A DNA stretch of 64,000 nucleotides from Variovorax gracilis. GTDB lineage: Bacteria; Pseudomonadota; Gammaproteobacteria; Burkholderiales; Burkholderiaceae_C. The stretch is taken from the NCBI RefSeq assembly GCF_030317115.1, contig NZ_JASZYF010000002.1, positions 124,001-188,000 on the forward strand, read 5' to 3'. Under the pieces are notes generated by a model that made no database searches, was not told the origin of the DNA, and worked only from the letters and a program-made list of their open reading frames with translations. Shown here in pieces: positions 1 to 10,700 of this stretch. The translations under genes and the position numbers were made by a program. The stretch's first letter is position 1, and the number at the start of each line of letters is the position of its first letter.

Positions 1-600
1 GGACCGCAAGGCGAATGCATCGGCATGCTGGACCTGACGGGCGTCCAAGTGGTCGAGCGGCCCGAGTTGCGGCATCTCGCCGCGCTCTCGGCACGCAGCA
101 TCGAAAACGCGCTGCTGCGCACTCACGCCTGCGAACTGCTGCTGCAGATCGGCTGGCCGGGCTGCGCAACCGGTGCGGACAACGAAGGACTGCTCTGCAT
201 CGATGCGGACGGCAATGTGACGGGCGCCAATGCCGCGGCGCGGCACATGCTCCATCAGCCGCTGGGCGCACGTCCGGCGCTGAACTGCAACGACCTCTTC
301 GCGCTGCCGCCGCAGATGCTTTTCGATGCGGCACGTCGCGGAGACGCGGTGCTCGAAGTGCCGCTTTGGTCGGGATTGCGCGTCCAGGCCAGGCCGCAGC
401 TCGTCGACCAGTGCGTGCCGGTATCGGCGCCGCCCGCGGCGAGCGCCACCCGGTCACGCCTGCGCGACGTCCAGACCGCGCTGATCCGCAAGGCGGTGGA
501 AGACGCGCGCGGCAACGTGGCGGAGGCGGCACGCGCGCTGGGCATCAGCCGCGCGACTGTCTATCGCAAGCTGTCCCCCGGCCCGCGCTCGGATTCCTGA
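1..600 (+). CDS. AcoR-like GAF/PAS/Fis-HTH transcriptional regulator, 5' end cut by window
   Basis: Only the C-terminal 199 codons are inside the window; the frame is open from base 1, so the start lies upstream. The first residues read as the end of a GAF domain (GMLDLTG, then a helix ending in SIENALLR). A PAS-like segment follows (GLLCIDADGNVTGANAAAR), and then a Fis-type helix-turn-helix (NVAEAARALGISRATVYRKL). This order is typical of AcoR-family activators of carbon catabolism. The HTH follows the PAS segment directly, with no room for a sigma-54 AAA+ domain, so this looks like the AcoR subtype without the ATPase. What it controls is unknown; the downstream binding-protein gene is a candidate by position only. 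Confidence 0.75.
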   Translation, partial: GPQGECIGMLDLTGVQVVERPELRHLAALSARSIENALLRTHACELLLQIGWPGCATGADNEGLLCIDADGNVTGANAAARHMLHQPLGARPALNCNDLFALPPQMLFDAARRGDAVLEVPLWSGLRVQARPQLVDQCVPVSAPPAASATRSRLRDVQTALIRKAVEDARGNVAEAARALGISRATVYRKLSPGPRSDS

Positions 601-779
601 GCTTCCACCTGGCCGCCGGGCGGCGCGCGAAATCTCACACGCCGGGTCGTGCTGTTCGTGCTGTTCGCCACACGGCACTTTCCTTCCGCACGCGACTCAT
701 TTACATTTAGTTGCTATTGTTATCGTTTGTATATGACTACCTGCACGCCGGATCGGCGGCATGACTGGGACGTTTGACC

Positions 780-1940
780 ATGAGCGCATCAGAGGCCCGC
801 ACCTTTTCCTTGTCGCCCAAGCCGACGAGACGCCAAGTCCTGACCCGCATGACCGGCATTGCCGCGGCGGCCGGCATGGGCTTGCCGGTGTTTGCGCAGT
901 CCAGGTCCATCCGCATCGGCGCCACCTTCGACAACAGCAGCGTCGAGAAAGCCAACGGAACGGGGCTGTTCCTCGGGTCGTCCGCCTACTTCAATGCGAT
1001 CAACCGCGCGGGCGGGATCAACGGCAGCAAGGTCGAACTCGTGATGGCCGACGACCAGTTCAAGCCCGACGTCGCCAAGTCCAATGCGCTCGCCTTCCAC
1101 GCCGACAACTCGGTGCTCGCCATGATCCATCCGCTGGGCACGCGCCAGACGGCGGAAGTGAGCGACGCGGTCCCCGGCATGGCGGTGGTCGGTCCCAACA
1201 CCGGCACGGTGTCGCTGCGCAAGAAGGCCGCGCCCAACACCTTCTGGGTGCGCGCCAACTACGACCAGGAGATCGACAAGCTCATCGCGACCGCGGCCGT
1301 GCTGGGCCAGTCGCGTATCGGCATCGTCTATTCGAACGATCCTCTGGGGCAGTCGCTGCTCGCAGGCTTCAAGACTTCGCTGGCCAAGGCCAAGCTCGAG
1401 CCGGCGGTGATCGCGAGCACGCCGAGCACCACCAGCATGGAAGTCGAGGCAGCGGCGAAGCAGATCGCCGAGGCAAAGCCACAGATCGTCATCATCGGCC
1501 TGGCCGGCACCGCGCCCGCCTTCGTGCGCGCATTCCGCGCCGCGGGCGGCAAGAGCAGCGCCTACGGCCTGTCGATCACGGCGGGCTCGCTGGGCGCGAT
1601 GGGCGACCTGGCGCATGGGCTGGGCTTCGCGATCGTCGTGCCGTCGCCCTTCGCGACCAAGTTCGAGATCGTGCGCCGCTACCAGGCCGACATGCTGGCG
1701 AGTGGCGCCAAGGATTTCTCGCTGCCGAGCCTGGAAGGCTACATGGATGCTTACGTGCTGGCCGAAGGCCTGCGTCGCGCGGGCCCGTCACCGACGCGCG
1801 CCGCCGTACTGGCGGGGCTGGAACGCATCGAAGGCTTCGACCTCGGCGGAGTGAAGATCAACTTCGGGTCCAGGAACCGGGAGGGCAATCAGTTCGTGGA
1901 TGTGGCGGTGATCAGTGCCAATGGAAGACTGATCAGCTAG
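780..1940 (+). CDS. ABC transporter substrate-binding protein, Leu/Ile/Val (Peripla_BP_6) family
   Basis: A 386-residue periplasmic binding protein. The N-terminus has a twin-arginine-like signal (TRRQVLTRM, then an Ala/Gly-rich stretch ending PVFAQS), suggesting Tat export and cleavage after Ala-Gln. The mature part begins IRIGATFDNSS and has the type I fold signatures of branched-chain amino acid binding proteins (INGSKVELVMADDQFKP; IGIVYSNDPLG; PQIVIIGLAG). ATG 780 is preferred over a TTG six bases upstream. No permease or ATPase genes are adjacent, so it is an orphan binding protein that must share a transporter encoded elsewhere or act as a sensor partner. The ligand cannot be read from sequence: LivK-like proteins bind amino acids, amides, urea or aromatic acids. 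Confidence 0.85.
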   Translation: MSASEARTFSLSPKPTRRQVLTRMTGIAAAAGMGLPVFAQSRSIRIGATFDNSSVEKANGTGLFLGSSAYFNAINRAGGINGSKVELVMADDQFKPDVAKSNALAFHADNSVLAMIHPLGTRQTAEVSDAVPGMAVVGPNTGTVSLRKKAAPNTFWVRANYDQEIDKLIATAAVLGQSRIGIVYSNDPLGQSLLAGFKTSLAKAKLEPAVIASTPSTTSMEVEAAAKQIAEAKPQIVIIGLAGTAPAFVRAFRAAGGKSSAYGLSITAGSLGAMGDLAHGLGFAIVVPSPFATKFEIVRRYQADMLASGAKDFSLPSLEGYMDAYVLAEGLRRAGPSPTRAAVLAGLERIEGFDLGGVKINFGSRNREGNQFVDVAVISANGRLIS

Positions 1941-1977
1941 GCTCGCCCCCAGGCTTGCCCACTTCGTGTGGCCGCCG
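1941..1977 (+). repeat. Dispersed intergenic repeat, family A, copy 1 (left half only)
   Basis: Begins immediately after the stop codon of the preceding binding-protein gene and carries the left-hand core shared by the family (CCCCCAGGCTTGCCCACTTC at 1946-1965). The right half seen in the other copies is not recognisable here, so this is a truncated or degenerate copy. Five other copies lie at 9442, 29390, 37902, 45714 and 50939. Confidence 0.75.
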
Positions 1978-2020
1978 GCAGTGGCGAGCGGGGTTGCTGG
2001 CAGTCGCGCAGAATCTTGCG

Positions 2021-2350
2021 ATGAATCAAAGCTACGCAAACGTCGAACCTTCACGCGCCGAGGTCGACGCCCTTCCTGGTCTCACGTTGGTCGAATTCGG
2101 AACGCCGTGGTGCGGGTTCTGCAAGGCCGCGCAACCGCTGCTCGCAGATGGACTGGCCGATGCGCCAGGGCTGCGTCATCTCAAGATCGAGGATGGGAGC
2201 GGGCGCCCCCTGGGCCGGTCGTTCAGGGTCAAGCTGTGGCCGACGCTGATCTTCATGCGAGATGGCAAGGAGATCGGCCGGGTGGTACGGCCAGAGAGCG
2301 CTGCGCTGGTTCGACGGGAACTCCAACAGGCGCAGGCGGCCAAGCTGTAG
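2021..2350 (+). CDS. Thioredoxin-family protein
   Basis: A 109-residue single-domain thioredoxin fold. The active-site motif WCGFC lies near residues 30-34, after the usual beta-strand (LTLVEFGTP), and a cis-Pro strand follows (LWPTLIFMRDG). There is no signal peptide or membrane helix, so it should be cytoplasmic. The dipeptide between the cysteines is Gly-Phe rather than the Gly-Pro of TrxA, which usually shifts the redox potential, so it may be a specialised reductase rather than the main thioredoxin. It is transcribed on its own, and its stop is 18 bp from the stop of the convergent NTF2-like gene. Confidence 0.85.
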   Translation: MNQSYANVEPSRAEVDALPGLTLVEFGTPWCGFCKAAQPLLADGLADAPGLRHLKIEDGSGRPLGRSFRVKLWPTLIFMRDGKEIGRVVRPESAALVRRELQQAQAAKL

Positions 2351-2368
2351 GCCCCGCCCGCCGTTGCA

Positions 2369-2746
2369 TCAGGCTCCGGTTGGCACCTTGTCAAGGAACC
2401 CGGTCACCGAGCGCAGCTTGCCTGCTTCGAGTTGCACGAAGTCGGTTCCCTCGATCAGGTCTTCCGAGCCGCTTGGGCCGAGCGTCCACGAGAACCGCAA
2501 CTGGTCGCCGTGCCCATCGGGCCGGCCCTTGAGTGCGAAGCGAAAGCCGGGATAGCGCTGGTGTACGCCGCCAACCAAGGCGCTGATCTGCGTGCGGCCG
2601 CTGCCCTGCATGATGGGATCGACATAGTGCGCATCGTCCGCCCAATGGGTTTCGAGCAGTTTCAGCCGGCGGGCTTCGTCGGTCTCGTTCCAGACGGCGA
2701 TGTAGTGCTCTGCGACATGGGTGGCATCGGGAGTGGCAGTGTTCAT
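2369..2746 (-). CDS. SnoaL/NTF2-like (nuclear transport factor 2 fold) protein
   Basis: A 125-residue protein with the conical NTF2-like fold signatures: a helical start (HYIAVWNETDEARRLKLLE), then WADDAHYVDP and GGVHQRYPGFRF, and a C-terminal strand bearing LRSVTGFLD. Family members include polyketide cyclases, ketosteroid isomerase relatives and many proteins of unknown role. It is the last gene of the leftward phosphonate-degradation run, about 110 bp beyond the aminophosphonate oxidoreductase, so co-transcription is possible but unproven. No catalytic residue pattern identifies a substrate. Confidence 0.75.
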   Translation of the reverse strand: MNTATPDATHVAEHYIAVWNETDEARRLKLLETHWADDAHYVDPIMQGSGRTQISALVGGVHQRYPGFRFALKGRPDGHGDQLRFSWTLGPSGSEDLIEGTDFVQLEAGKLRSVTGFLDKVPTGA

Positions 2747-2856
2747 GGCGATTCCTTTCGGTGTTCACGGCCCGCAACAGCGCGGGGTGAATGAATGGTC
2801 GCCCCGACGGCGCCTCGGGTCGATGACGTGGGAGGTCATGTCCCCACGACGCTCGA

Positions 2857-4245
2857 TCAGGCCTTGTCGGACTTGCCTGCCGCGTTCGCGAACTTGCTGA
2901 GCATCCGGTCGACAAGCCACGGTTGACGGTTTTCGTCTTCCGCACGCTCCTTGCGGCGGATCGCGTTGCGGACCACGATGGAGCCGACGTATCGGATCGG
3001 CTCCGGCGGAAAGTGGCCGAGCGGGCCTTTCGTCAGCGGGCTCCGGGTCCAAGCGTTGTCCTGGTCGAGCAGCATGGATGACAGGATCTGGCCGCCCATG
3101 TAGCTGGGCCCGACGCCGTTGCCCGAATAGCCGAAGCCGTAGCAGATGTGCGGCGCGCCATCGAGCTTGCCGAAAAAGGGAAAGCCCGTGACGGACCGGT
3201 CCGACGGCCCGTTCCAACTCGCGGTGATCGGCGTGTCCCGCAGTGCCGGAAAGAACGAACGCAGCGCGTGCGTCAGCTCTGCCTCGTAGGGCGATCGCTG
3301 GTCGAAGACCGGCGCGATGCGCCCTCCCCACGAGAACGTGTTCCCGCCCTTGCCCAGCATGATCCGCCCGTCGACCGTGCTGCGGTAGTAGTAGACGAAG
3401 GTGCGTGAATCCAGCACTGAGACGCCGTCGACCAGGCCGCTCTGCCGAAGCAGGTCCGGGCACCGCTCGGTGATCACCATGTCGCTCGACACGACCGCGA
3501 TGGTCCGTTCGAACTGCGGGAAGGTGCTCGCCATCCATGCGTTGATCGCCAGCACCAGCTTCTTCGCCTCGATGCTGCCGCAGGGCGTACGCACGGTGAC
3601 AGGATGGCCGCTGCTGAAATCCAGCATCGGGCTGCGCTCGTAGATCCGGATCCCCATCGCCAGCGCCGCGCGGCGCAGGCCGCGGACCAGCTTGCCGGGA
3701 TGCACGGTCGCGGCGATCGGCGAGTAAACACCAGCCAGGTTCCGAGCCGAGCCGGAGCGGCGAGCAACTTCCTCTGGCGGCAGCGCGCAATAGGACTTGA
3801 TGCCGCAATCCTCCAATGCGCGCATCACCGGATCGAGGGTGCCGATCTGCGCCTGCGAGGTGGCGGTGTAGAGCGTGCCGTCCTGGCGTAGTTCGGCGTC
3901 GATATCGTGCTCGCGGCAGAAGCGCGCGATGTGATCCACGACCGCCTCCGAGGCTTTCACCAGACGGATCGCCTCCGCTTCGCCGAAGAGCCGGCGCAAA
4001 GTGAAGAACTTCGCCGACCATGTCAGGAGGCAGCCGCCGTTGCGCCCGCTGGCACCGGCGCCACAGAGATCGCTCTCGATGATCGCGATGTCCAGCGAAG
4101 GGTCTTGCTGCTTGGCCTGGATCGCCGTCCAGAGGCCGGTGAACCCGCCTCCGACGATGCAGACGTCTGCACGCTGAGCGCCTTGAAGGGCCGGCGCGAG
4201 GTCGCCGTCGTTGAAGAGAGCCTGCTCGATCCAGAACGGACGCAT
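2857..4245 (-). CDS. FAD-dependent aminophosphonate oxidoreductase (DAO family)
   Basis: A 462-residue flavoprotein of the D-amino-acid oxidase/glycine oxidase fold. The dinucleotide-binding loop is CIVGGGFTGLW near residue 30, followed by the second FAD motif around GASGRNGG; near the C-terminus CYGFGYSGNGVG forms the last FAD contact. It resembles the 'putative aminophosphonate oxidoreductase' subfamily found in phosphonate operons, whose members are thought to oxidise AEP or N-alkylated AEP to phosphonoacetaldehyde. The setting supports this: it lies six bases after the PhnZ-like gene and in line with phnY and phnA. The exact amine substrate is inferred, not visible. Gamma-glutamylputrescine oxidase (PuuB) is the closest alternative reading on fold alone. 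Confidence 0.8.
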   Translation of the reverse strand: MRPFWIEQALFNDGDLAPALQGAQRADVCIVGGGFTGLWTAIQAKQQDPSLDIAIIESDLCGAGASGRNGGCLLTWSAKFFTLRRLFGEAEAIRLVKASEAVVDHIARFCREHDIDAELRQDGTLYTATSQAQIGTLDPVMRALEDCGIKSYCALPPEEVARRSGSARNLAGVYSPIAATVHPGKLVRGLRRAALAMGIRIYERSPMLDFSSGHPVTVRTPCGSIEAKKLVLAINAWMASTFPQFERTIAVVSSDMVITERCPDLLRQSGLVDGVSVLDSRTFVYYYRSTVDGRIMLGKGGNTFSWGGRIAPVFDQRSPYEAELTHALRSFFPALRDTPITASWNGPSDRSVTGFPFFGKLDGAPHICYGFGYSGNGVGPSYMGGQILSSMLLDQDNAWTRSPLTKGPLGHFPPEPIRYVGSIVVRNAIRRKERAEDENRQPWLVDRMLSKFANAAGKSDKA

Positions 4246-4251
4246 GCTGGA

Positions 4252-4824
4252 CTAGGCCGCTACTGCAGCACGCCGATGATCGGCTGCGCAGGCTTGCATG
4301 TGGCGAACGAAGTGAGCCAGGTCCGGCACCACGGCATCGGCGGACTTGGCCGTATCGTCCCAGCGGCGCAGGCGGACCGCATCGCTCGCGAAAGGCATCG
4401 CTTCGAAGGCCTTGGCCTGCGCGTCGTCGAACACGCCCCCTTGCAACGCCAGGCTGCGCTGCGAATCCGGTGACAGCGATTCGAGATAGCCGGCCACGCG
4501 GGCGCACAGGAAACGCTTGGCGTCCACGTGCAGACGGATCGGCTCCAGCGTCGCCGGACCGAAGAGCGGACGCAGGAAAGGCAGGCACCGGTACTGGTGC
4601 AGATCGTCCAGCCCCTGCTGCGTCGGCGTACCGCCGAAGTCATGCAGCAGATGGCCGAGGTCATGCAGCAGCGAGGCGGTGATCAAGGCGCTGCCGGCAC
4701 CCTCCTGCTCGGCAAGATGAGCGGACTGCAGCGCATGTTCCAGTTGCGTCACGGGCTCGCCGTCGTACTGGGCGTGGCCCTTCGATTCGAACAGGCCGAC
4801 GATGTCGGAAATGGTGAGGCTCAT
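4252..4824 (-). CDS. PhnZ-like HD-domain phosphonate oxygenase
   Basis: A 190-residue HD-domain protein of the kind found in phosphonate operons. Residues matching the PhnZ di-iron site are present: H30, H54-D55 (in LLHDLGH), H76, H99 (IRLHVDAKRF) and D156, plus Y20 and E23, which correspond to the lid/substrate pair of PhnZ. PhnZ cleaves the C-P bond of 2-amino-1-hydroxyethylphosphonate to glycine and phosphate using O2. Its usual partner, the 2-oxoglutarate-dependent hydroxylase PhnY*, is absent here, so the true substrate may differ or the hydroxylated compound may be imported. The start is two bases from the phnY stop, indicating translational coupling. PhnZ homology is from recalled motif alignment, not a search. 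Confidence 0.8.
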   Translation of the reverse strand: MSLTISDIVGLFESKGHAQYDGEPVTQLEHALQSAHLAEQEGAGSALITASLLHDLGHLLHDFGGTPTQQGLDDLHQYRCLPFLRPLFGPATLEPIRLHVDAKRFLCARVAGYLESLSPDSQRSLALQGGVFDDAQAKAFEAMPFASDAVRLRRWDDTAKSADAVVPDLAHFVRHMQACAADHRRAAVAA

Positions 4825-4826
4825 GG

Positions 4827-6275
4827 TTACCAGGGAAGCGAATAGGTCTTGCAATTGGTGAAGCTCTTCATCGCTTCGAGCACGCCTTCCTTGTAGCCCA
4901 GGCCCGAGTCCTTGATGCCGCCGAAGGGCGTGAGTTCGAGCCGGTACCCCGGCACTTCGCGCACGTTGACGCTGCCGACGTTGAGCTCGCGGATGAAACG
5001 CGTGATGTAGTCGAGGCGGTTGGTGCACACCGACGACGACAACCCGTAGGCCGTGCCGTTGGAGATGCGGATCGCCTCCTCGATGCTGCCAAAGCGGATG
5101 ACCGGGGAGACCGGACCGAAAGTCTCGTGCTTGGCCACGGTCATTTCCGGGTCGACGCGGTCGAGCACGGTCGGCGAATACAGCGCACCGCGGCGCACGT
5201 TGCCGCACAGCAGCTTGGCGCCCGCCGCGATGGCCTCGTTGACCACCGCTTCGAACTGGATCGCGGCGGCTTCGTCGATCACCGTGCCCATGTCCATGTT
5301 CGTATCCATGGGGTCGCCGTACTTGAGCGCCTTGGTCTTCTGCACCAGCAGTTCGACGAAGCGGTCCGCCACGGCCTCGTGCACCAGCATGCGCTTGATC
5401 GCCGTGCAGCGCTGGCCCGAGTTCTTGTAGGAGCCGCTGGCCGCGAGCGTGGCGGCCTCCTCGATGTCGGCGTCCTCCATCACGATGATGGGATCGTTGC
5501 CGCCGAGTTCCAGGATCTGGCGCTTGTAGGTGGCCTTGCCCGCGATGTACTTGCCGATCGCGACGCCACCGGTGAAGGTGACAAGATCGACGTCGGAATT
5601 CGTCAGCATCTCGTCGGCGATCTCGCGCGGGTCGCCGGTGATGACCGAGAGCATCTCCGGCGGCAGTCCCGCTTCGTACAGGATGTCGGCAAGGACGAAG
5701 GCCGTCAGCGGCGTCTTCTCGCTGGGCTTGAGCACGATGCGGTTGTTGGTCGCGATGGCCGGCGCCACCTTGTGGATCACCTGGTTCAGCGGATGGTTGA
5801 AAGGCGTGATCGCGGTGATGACTCCCAGCAACGGCTCGCGCAGCGTGTAGACCTTGCGGCTCTTGCCGTGGTGCGTGAGGTCGCAGGAGAAGACCTGCCC
5901 GTCGTCGACCAGCGCCTGGTTCGCGGCGAAGAGCAGCACATCGGAGGCGCGCCCGACTTCGTACAGCGAATCCTTGCGGCAAAGGCCCGATTCGAGGGTG
6001 ATCGTGCGCGAGATCTCGTCGAGGCGCGAGGCAATGATCTCGCCGGCGCGCATCAGGATCTTGTAGCGCTCGTAGCGCGTCAGCGTCGGCTTGTAGTCGC
6101 GCGCGATGCGGTAGGCGCGCCGCACGTCTTCCAGCGTCGCCTTGGGCACGGTGGCGATCACCTCGCCCGTGTACGGATAGGTGACCTCGATCACCTCGTC
6201 GCGGTAGACGCGCTCCCCGGCAATGCGCAGTGCTTCGCAGTGGATGTCGGCTGGCTTCGGCATGGGCTGGCTCAT
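4827..6275 (-). CDS. phnY: Phosphonoacetaldehyde dehydrogenase PhnY
   Basis: A 482-residue NAD(P)-dependent aldehyde dehydrogenase. The glutamate motif is LELGGNDP and the catalytic cysteine lies in NSGQRCTA; the cofactor-binding segment VTFTGGVAIGK and the C-terminal TPFGGIKDSGLG are also in place. In phosphonate catabolism PhnY oxidises phosphonoacetaldehyde to phosphonoacetate. The gene lies between phnA, which consumes its product, and the PhnZ-like gene, while phnW on the opposite arm makes its substrate from AEP, so the assignment is strong. ATG 6275 opens a protein of family length; upstream in-frame sequence lies inside phnA and is ignored. It starts 20 bases after the phnA stop. Confidence 0.92.
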   Translation of the reverse strand: MSQPMPKPADIHCEALRIAGERVYRDEVIEVTYPYTGEVIATVPKATLEDVRRAYRIARDYKPTLTRYERYKILMRAGEIIASRLDEISRTITLESGLCRKDSLYEVGRASDVLLFAANQALVDDGQVFSCDLTHHGKSRKVYTLREPLLGVITAITPFNHPLNQVIHKVAPAIATNNRIVLKPSEKTPLTAFVLADILYEAGLPPEMLSVITGDPREIADEMLTNSDVDLVTFTGGVAIGKYIAGKATYKRQILELGGNDPIIVMEDADIEEAATLAASGSYKNSGQRCTAIKRMLVHEAVADRFVELLVQKTKALKYGDPMDTNMDMGTVIDEAAAIQFEAVVNEAIAAGAKLLCGNVRRGALYSPTVLDRVDPEMTVAKHETFGPVSPVIRFGSIEEAIRISNGTAYGLSSSVCTNRLDYITRFIRELNVGSVNVREVPGYRLELTPFGGIKDSGLGYKEGVLEAMKSFTNCKTYSLPW

Positions 6276-6295
6276 CGTGATGCTTCCGTGCGAAC

Positions 6296-8261
<1,966 letters not shown>

Positions 8262-8280
8262 TTTTCGCCCCATATCGTCA

Positions 8281-8306
8281 ACTGTCAACAATTTTTTATT
8301 GACAGT
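8281..8306. promoter_or_regulatory. Palindromic operator between the two phosphonate arms
   Basis: A perfect inverted repeat, ACTGTCAA (8281-8288) and TTGACAGT (8299-8306), with a 10-bp A/T-only centre apart from one C. It lies between the GntR gene and the divergent AEP-binding-protein gene and covers the -35 of the rightward promoter. GntR/FCD regulators bind such palindromes. Assigning it to this GntR protein is an inference from position. Confidence 0.65.
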
Positions 8307-8327
8307 CTCCAATCTACAACCTACATT
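8299..8327 (+). promoter_or_regulatory. Sigma-70 promoter for the AEP uptake operon
   Basis: The -35 is a perfect TTGACA (8299-8304), the spacer is 17 bp, and the -10 is TACATT (8322-8327, four of six consensus bases). The right arm of the operator overlaps the -35, as expected for a repressible promoter. The first gene starts 69 bp after the -10. Confidence 0.6.
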
Positions 8328-8395
8328 GAACCCACCGAAGCCAGTCAAGAGCTTGGGCCGTGAGCACTCCAACCCCCTCTCTACCGGAGAAAACG

Positions 8396-9442
8396 ATGAA
8401 CACACGAAAGAGCGCGCGTCCTCTCGCGATCGCCCTGTGCGCCGCCATGCTTGCCTTTGCCACCGGCACCGCGCTGGCGCAGCAACGAACCCCACTGCTG
8501 GTCTACACCGCCCTCGAAACCGACGCGATGAAGCTCTACAAGGACGGCTTCGAAAAGGCCAATCCGGACATCGAAGTGAAATGGGTTCGCGACTCCACCG
8601 GCATCGTGACGGCCAAGCTGCTGGCCGAGAAAGCCAATCCGCAAGCCGACGTCGTGGCCGGTGTCGCAGCCAGCAGCCTCGCCCTTCTCGACCAGGAAGG
8701 CATGCTCGCCCCCTACGAGCCCAAGGGCTTCAAGGCACTGACCCCGGCCTATTCGGACAGCAAGAGCCCGCCCGCCTGGGTCGGCATGGACGTCTGGGCC
8801 GCAACCATCTGCTTCAACACCGTCGAAGCCCAGAAGCGCGGACTGCCCAAGCCCGAGAGCTGGAAGGACCTGACGAAGCCCATCTACAAGGGCGCGATCG
8901 TGATGCCGCACCCGGCCTCCAGCGGTACCGGCTACCTCGACGTGGCCGCCTGGCTGCAGATGTGGGGTGAACCCGAGGGCTGGAAGTACATGGATGCCCT
9001 TCACGAAAACATCGCGCAGTACGTGCATTCCGGCTCCAAGCCCTGCAAGCAGGCTGGCGCCGGGGAATTCCCGATCGGCATCTCCTTCGAGTTCCGCGCG
9101 CATCAGGTGAAGAAGTCGGGCGCGCCGGTCGAACTGGTCTTCCCCAAGGAAGGGCTGGGCTGGGACATCGAGGCCACCGGCGTCATGAAGACCAGCAAGA
9201 AGATGGAACAGGCCAAGCGCCTGGCCGACTGGATGGCCAGCAAGGAAGCCAACCAGGTCACCTCCAACTGGTGGGCCATCGTCGCCTACCCCGGCGTGGC
9301 GAAGAAGCTGGAAGGCATTCCGGAGAACTACGAAAAGCTGCTGGCCAAGAACGACCTGAACTGGTCAGCCAAGAACCGCGAGCGCATCCTTGCCGAATGG
9401 AGCAAGCGCTACGAAGGCAAGGCCGAGGCCAAAAGCAACTAG
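8396..9442 (+). CDS. 2-Aminoethylphosphonate ABC transporter, periplasmic binding protein (PhnS2/AepX type)
   Basis: A 348-residue type II binding protein with a Sec signal peptide (Arg/Lys start, hydrophobic core, cleavage after TALAQ). The body is related to iron(III)/AEP binding proteins: LLVYTALETDAMKLY, KWVRDSTGIVTAKL, PHPASSGTGYLDVAAW and FEFRAHQVKKSGAPVE. This subfamily sits next to phnW and the matching ATPase and fused permease, as here. It should capture AEP in the periplasm. GGAGA at 8386-8390 sits at a good distance from ATG 8396. Iron-binding relatives are excluded mainly by context. Confidence 0.88.
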   Translation: MNTRKSARPLAIALCAAMLAFATGTALAQQRTPLLVYTALETDAMKLYKDGFEKANPDIEVKWVRDSTGIVTAKLLAEKANPQADVVAGVAASSLALLDQEGMLAPYEPKGFKALTPAYSDSKSPPAWVGMDVWAATICFNTVEAQKRGLPKPESWKDLTKPIYKGAIVMPHPASSGTGYLDVAAWLQMWGEPEGWKYMDALHENIAQYVHSGSKPCKQAGAGEFPIGISFEFRAHQVKKSGAPVELVFPKEGLGWDIEATGVMKTSKKMEQAKRLADWMASKEANQVTSNWWAIVAYPGVAKKLEGIPENYEKLLAKNDLNWSAKNRERILAEWSKRYEGKAEAKSN

Positions 9443-9532
9443 CCCCCCGAGGTTGGCTCACTTCAAGTAGCCGCCACCCCCTCGCCGGCAACACCGTCGG
9501 CCCGGCAAAGCCGGTTCCGCGGTGTTCCTGGC
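9442..9532 (+). repeat. Dispersed intergenic repeat, family A, copy 2
   Basis: Starts on the last base of the binding-protein stop codon. The left core is degenerate (GGTTGGCTCACTTCAAGTAG); the right half is well conserved (CCGGCAAAGCCGGTTCCGCG, then GTGTTCCTGG) and can form a short CCGGC/GCCGG hairpin. It lies inside the uptake operon, between the binding-protein and ATPase genes, where a hairpin could lower downstream expression relative to the binding protein. Confidence 0.8.
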
Positions 9533-9569
9533 AGGGATCGCTTCTCGTGTGTCCCGGAGTAGCTGAAAA

Positions 9570-10700
9570 ATGGATATGACCGCCGCCAAGTTCATTGCAG
9601 ACGAGTTGCAACAGACCGCCGCCCTCGAGGTCGTCGGAATAAGGAAGGACTTCGAATCCTTCAGCGCCCTGCGCGACGTGCACCTGCGCGTGAGGCCGGG
9701 CGAGATGCTGTGCTTCCTCGGCCCCTCCGGCTGCGGCAAGACCACGCTGCTGCGCATCATCGCCGGCCTGGAGGCGCAGACCTCCGGGCAGATCCTGCAG
9801 AACGGGCGCGACGTCTCGTGGCTGCCGCCCGACAAGCGCGACTACGGCATCGTCTTCCAGTCCTACGCTCTCTTCCCGAACCTCACGATCGCGGACAACG
9901 TGGGTTACGGTCTGGTCAACGGCAAGGCGAAGAAGGCAGAGATCAAGGCGCGCGTGGAAGAACTGCTAGCGCTGGTGGGCCTGCCGACCTCGGGCCAGAA
10001 GTATCCGAGCCAGCTCTCGGGCGGGCAGCAGCAGCGCGTGGCGCTCGCTCGCGCGCTCGCCACGCGGCCGGGCCTGCTCCTGCTGGACGAGCCGCTGTCG
10101 GCGCTCGACGCGCTGGAGCGGATTCGCCTGCGCGGCGAAATCCGCCGGCTGCAGAAGCAGGTAGGCATCACGACCATCATGGTCACGCACGACCAGGAAG
10201 AAGCCTTGTCGATGGCCGACCGCATCGTGGTGATGAACCACGGCGTCATCGAGCAGGTCGGCACGCCGATGGAAATCTACGAGCGGCCTGCCACGCCTTT
10301 CGTCGCGGACTTCGTCGGCAAGGTGAACGTGCTGCGCGGTCATGCACTGGGCGGCAATCTCTTCCGTGTCGGCGACATGGAACTGCAGTGCGATGCCTGC
10401 GACACGGGCTTCGAGCCCGGCGACGCGGTGAACCTCTACCTGCGTCCGGAAGACCGCGTTGCCGAGCACCTCCGGCCCGACACGCCCAACCGCCTCAACG
10501 CGCTGGTCACGAAGGTCGAGTTCCTCGGCGGTCTCTGCATCGCTGAAGTCACCGCCGATGCGCTGCACGGGCAGACCCTGGGCCTGCACTTCTCGCTCAA
10601 CCAGTTGCACGATCTCGACATCCGCGAAGGCAACCGCATCGAGATCGCCCTGCGTGCGAATCGCATCCGGGCCTTCTGCGAGAGGACCGCGAAAAGATGA
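9570..10700 (+). CDS. 2-Aminoethylphosphonate ABC transporter ATP-binding protein (PhnT2 type)
   Basis: A 376-residue ABC ATPase. Walker A is GPSGCGKTT, the Q-loop [10 protein letters not shown], the signature LSGGQQQR, Walker B LLLLDEP, and the H-loop [11 protein letters not shown]-terminal TOBE-like domain (roughly residues 285-370, with YLRPEDR) places it in the CUT/spermidine-iron transporter class. It powers the fused permease encoded next, whose start overlaps its stop by four bases (ATGA), so the two are translationally coupled. A second in-frame ATG six bases downstream is an alternative start. Confidence 0.9.
   Translation: MDMTAAKFIADELQQTAALEVVGIRKDFESFSALRDVHLRVRPGEMLCFLGPSGCGKTTLLRIIAGLEAQTSGQILQNGRDVSWLPPDKRDYGIVFQSYALFPNLTIADNVGYGLVNGKAKKAEIKARVEELLALVGLPTSGQKYPSQLSGGQQQRVALARALATRPGLLLLDEPLSALDALERIRLRGEIRRLQKQVGITTIMVTHDQEEALSMADRIVVMNHGVIEQVGTPMEIYERPATPFVADFVGKVNVLRGHALGGNLFRVGDMELQCDACDTGFEPGDAVNLYLRPEDRVAEHLRPDTPNRLNALVTKVEFLGGLCIAEVTADALHGQTLGLHFSLNQLHDLDIREGNRIEIALRANRIRAFCERTAKR

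Noticed and set aside
2021..2350. Thioredoxin read as the 3' part of a longer fusion starting at 761
   Set aside because: The upstream part of that frame is out of phase with the binding-protein gene and lies over it; the thioredoxin fold is complete from ATG 2021.
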